64,000 nucleotides of DNA. Origin: Oscillospiraceae bacterium. Lineage in GTDB: Bacteria > Bacillota > Clostridia > Oscillospirales > Ruminococcaceae. The notes beneath the pieces were generated by a model, which searched no databases, was not told the DNA's origin, and worked only from the letters and a program-made list of their open reading frames with translations. The stretch lies in assembly GCA_902362965.1 (NCBI GenBank), contig CABIYQ010000001.1:1-64000 (forward strand). The letters are read 5' to 3'. Positions 62,963-64,000 of the stretch are shown here, piece by piece. The position numbers and the translations under genes were made by a program. Within the stretch, counting starts at the first letter, position 1. The number at the start of each line of letters is the position of its first letter.

Positions 62963-64000
62963 ATGAATAAGGTTATATCAATTCTTGGCTCAACCGGTTC
63001 TATAGGCACACAAGCTATAGAAGTTGCACGAATGCATAATATTAAAATTCATGCGCTTGCCGCAAACAGAAATTATCAAATGCTTGCTAAGCAATGTAAA
63101 GAAAACAATGTAAAAACTGTTTGCATTTATGATGAAAAATATTATAATGAATTAAAAGTATTGCTTGACGGAACAGGTACAAAAATACTTACTGGTATGG
63201 AAGGATTATGCGAAATAGCTGCTGATATTTCCGGAGGATTGCTTTTGAATTCGGTTGTTGGTATGGTGGGACTTCTTCCTACCCTGACAGCGATTGGTTC
63301 CGGTAAAGATATTGCCCTTGCCAATAAAGAAACTCTTGTTGCAGGCGGAAATCTTGTGATGAAGGCGGCTGAAGAAAAAAATGTTAGGATCTATCCGGTT
63401 GACAGCGAGCATTCAGCAATTTTTCAGTGCCTTCAGGGAAATAAACGCTCACAGCTGAAAAAAATTATTCTGACAGCGTCTGGAGGACCGTTTTTTGGTA
63501 AAACTGAAAAAGAATTGAAAAATGTAACAATTGAACAGGCTTTAAATCACCCTAACTGGAGTATGGGAAACAAGATCACTATTGATTCTTCAACTCTTAT
63601 GAATAAAGGTCTGGAATTCATTGAAGCAAAATGGCTTTTTGATCTTAAACCGGAACAGATTGAAATTGTTGTGCATAAGCAGAGTGTCATGCATTCAGCA
63701 GTCGAATTTAATGATAATTCTGTCATAGCGCAGATGGGTGTGCCGGATATGAAAATACCTATTCAATATGCTATTCTTTATCCTGAAAGAATGGAATGCA
63801 GCTGTCGCCCGTTAAGTCTGACCGATTACGGTACGCTTACTTTTGAAAAACCTGATTATAAGACATTCAGATGTCTTTCAGCGTGTATCGAAGCTATCGG
63901 CAAAGGAGGAGCATATCCGTGTATTGTAAACGGAGCAAATGAGGAAGCGGTAAAACATTTTCTGAATGGAAAAATAGGTTTTCTTGATATAGGTAAATTG
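62963..64000 (+). CDS. dxr: 1-deoxy-D-xylulose 5-phosphate reductoisomerase (3' end outside window)
   Basis: The frame runs open to the right edge, about 346 codons of a usual 380-390. It starts MNKVISILGSTGSIGTQAIE (NADPH site) and shows DIALANKETLVAGGNLVMKA, PVDSEHSAIFQCLQGNKRSQ (metal ligands), TASGGPFF, NHPNWSMGNKITIDSSTLMN and GAYPCIVNGANEEAV. It is the first committed step of the MEP isoprenoid pathway, feeding UppS upstream. Three in-frame ATGs exist at 62921, 62948 and 62963; none has a clear ribosome site, and I chose 62963 because homologues begin a few residues before LGSTGSIG. Confidence 0.95.
   Translation, partial: MNKVISILGSTGSIGTQAIEVARMHNIKIHALAANRNYQMLAKQCKENNVKTVCIYDEKYYNELKVLLDGTGTKILTGMEGLCEIAADISGGLLLNSVVGMVGLLPTLTAIGSGKDIALANKETLVAGGNLVMKAAEEKNVRIYPVDSEHSAIFQCLQGNKRSQLKKIILTASGGPFFGKTEKELKNVTIEQALNHPNWSMGNKITIDSSTLMNKGLEFIEAKWLFDLKPEQIEIVVHKQSVMHSAVEFNDNSVIAQMGVPDMKIPIQYAILYPERMECSCRPLSLTDYGTLTFEKPDYKTFRCLSACIEAIGKGGAYPCIVNGANEEAVKHFLNGKIGFLDIGKL

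Overview
The window looks like a chromosomal segment of an anaerobic, spore-forming, AT-rich Gram-positive bacterium close to Ruminococcus (Oscillospirales). Pointers to this are SpoIVA and a SipL-like spore coat protein, a family 9 cellulase, a dockerin-bearing secreted protein, strong GGAGG ribosome sites, TTGACA/TATAAT promoters with 17-base spacers, and Firmicute-type gene order (pyrH-frr-uppS-cdsA-dxr; der-plsY-gpsA). The genus is an inference; no rRNA is present. No phage, insertion sequence, CRISPR array or toxin-antitoxin pair was recognised.

Layout. 1-4.8 kb is an accessory-looking stretch: a leucine-rich-repeat surface protein cut by the window edge, decayed recombinase-like fragments, a small Cys-rich protein, a GlcG/HbpS-like protein with an AraC regulator, a DUF2262 protein between two copies of a hairpin repeat, a duplicated DUF305 protein and tRNA-Ser(CGA). 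5-8.6 kb holds a D-Ala-D-Ala carboxypeptidase, homoserine kinase and a TrpB2-type synthase. 8.6-15.5 kb is a complete F1Fo ATP synthase operon (I-B-E-F-H-A-G-D-C order) whose c subunit carries a two-carboxylate, sodium-type site. 15.8-18.2 kb holds a surface protein and a DUF3783 protein. 18.3-24.9 kb holds a zinc-ribbon protein and an aryl-acid cluster: ACT protein, two phenylacetate-CoA ligases, both indolepyruvate:ferredoxin oxidoreductase subunits and a HAD phosphatase, behind a FadR-like palindrome.

25-43 kb is mostly housekeeping: a uridine-kinase-like protein, single-chain PurL, MtaB, a His-less HPr-like protein, a degenerate carboxypeptidase homologue, Pgi, YceD-RpmF, Der-PlsY-GpsA, Tex, a methyltransferase and an alpha/beta hydrolase. 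43-48.4 kb holds the cellulase and the C39/SH3/dockerin protein, followed by prmA. 49-52.3 kb is the asd-dapA-dapB lysine operon under a lysine riboswitch with its own terminator. 52.3-56.2 kb carries the queuosine genes queA and tgt with PAS, DUF3592 and MntP genes. 56.4-59.4 kb is a sipL-spoIVA pair with a candidate sigma-E promoter. trxA and pyrH-frr-uppS-cdsA-dxr follow, dxr running off the right edge.

The most informative signals are the sipL-spoIVA linkage, the sodium-type c ring, the aryl-acid cluster with its acyl-CoA-type operator, the carboxypeptidase homologue altered in all three active-site motifs, and the lysine riboswitch controlling an archaeal/fungal-type Asd. I found no convincing wholly new multi-gene system; the least explained items are the P-loop protein at 34.7 kb with its hairpin-rich leader and the repeat pair at 3.2/3.9 kb.
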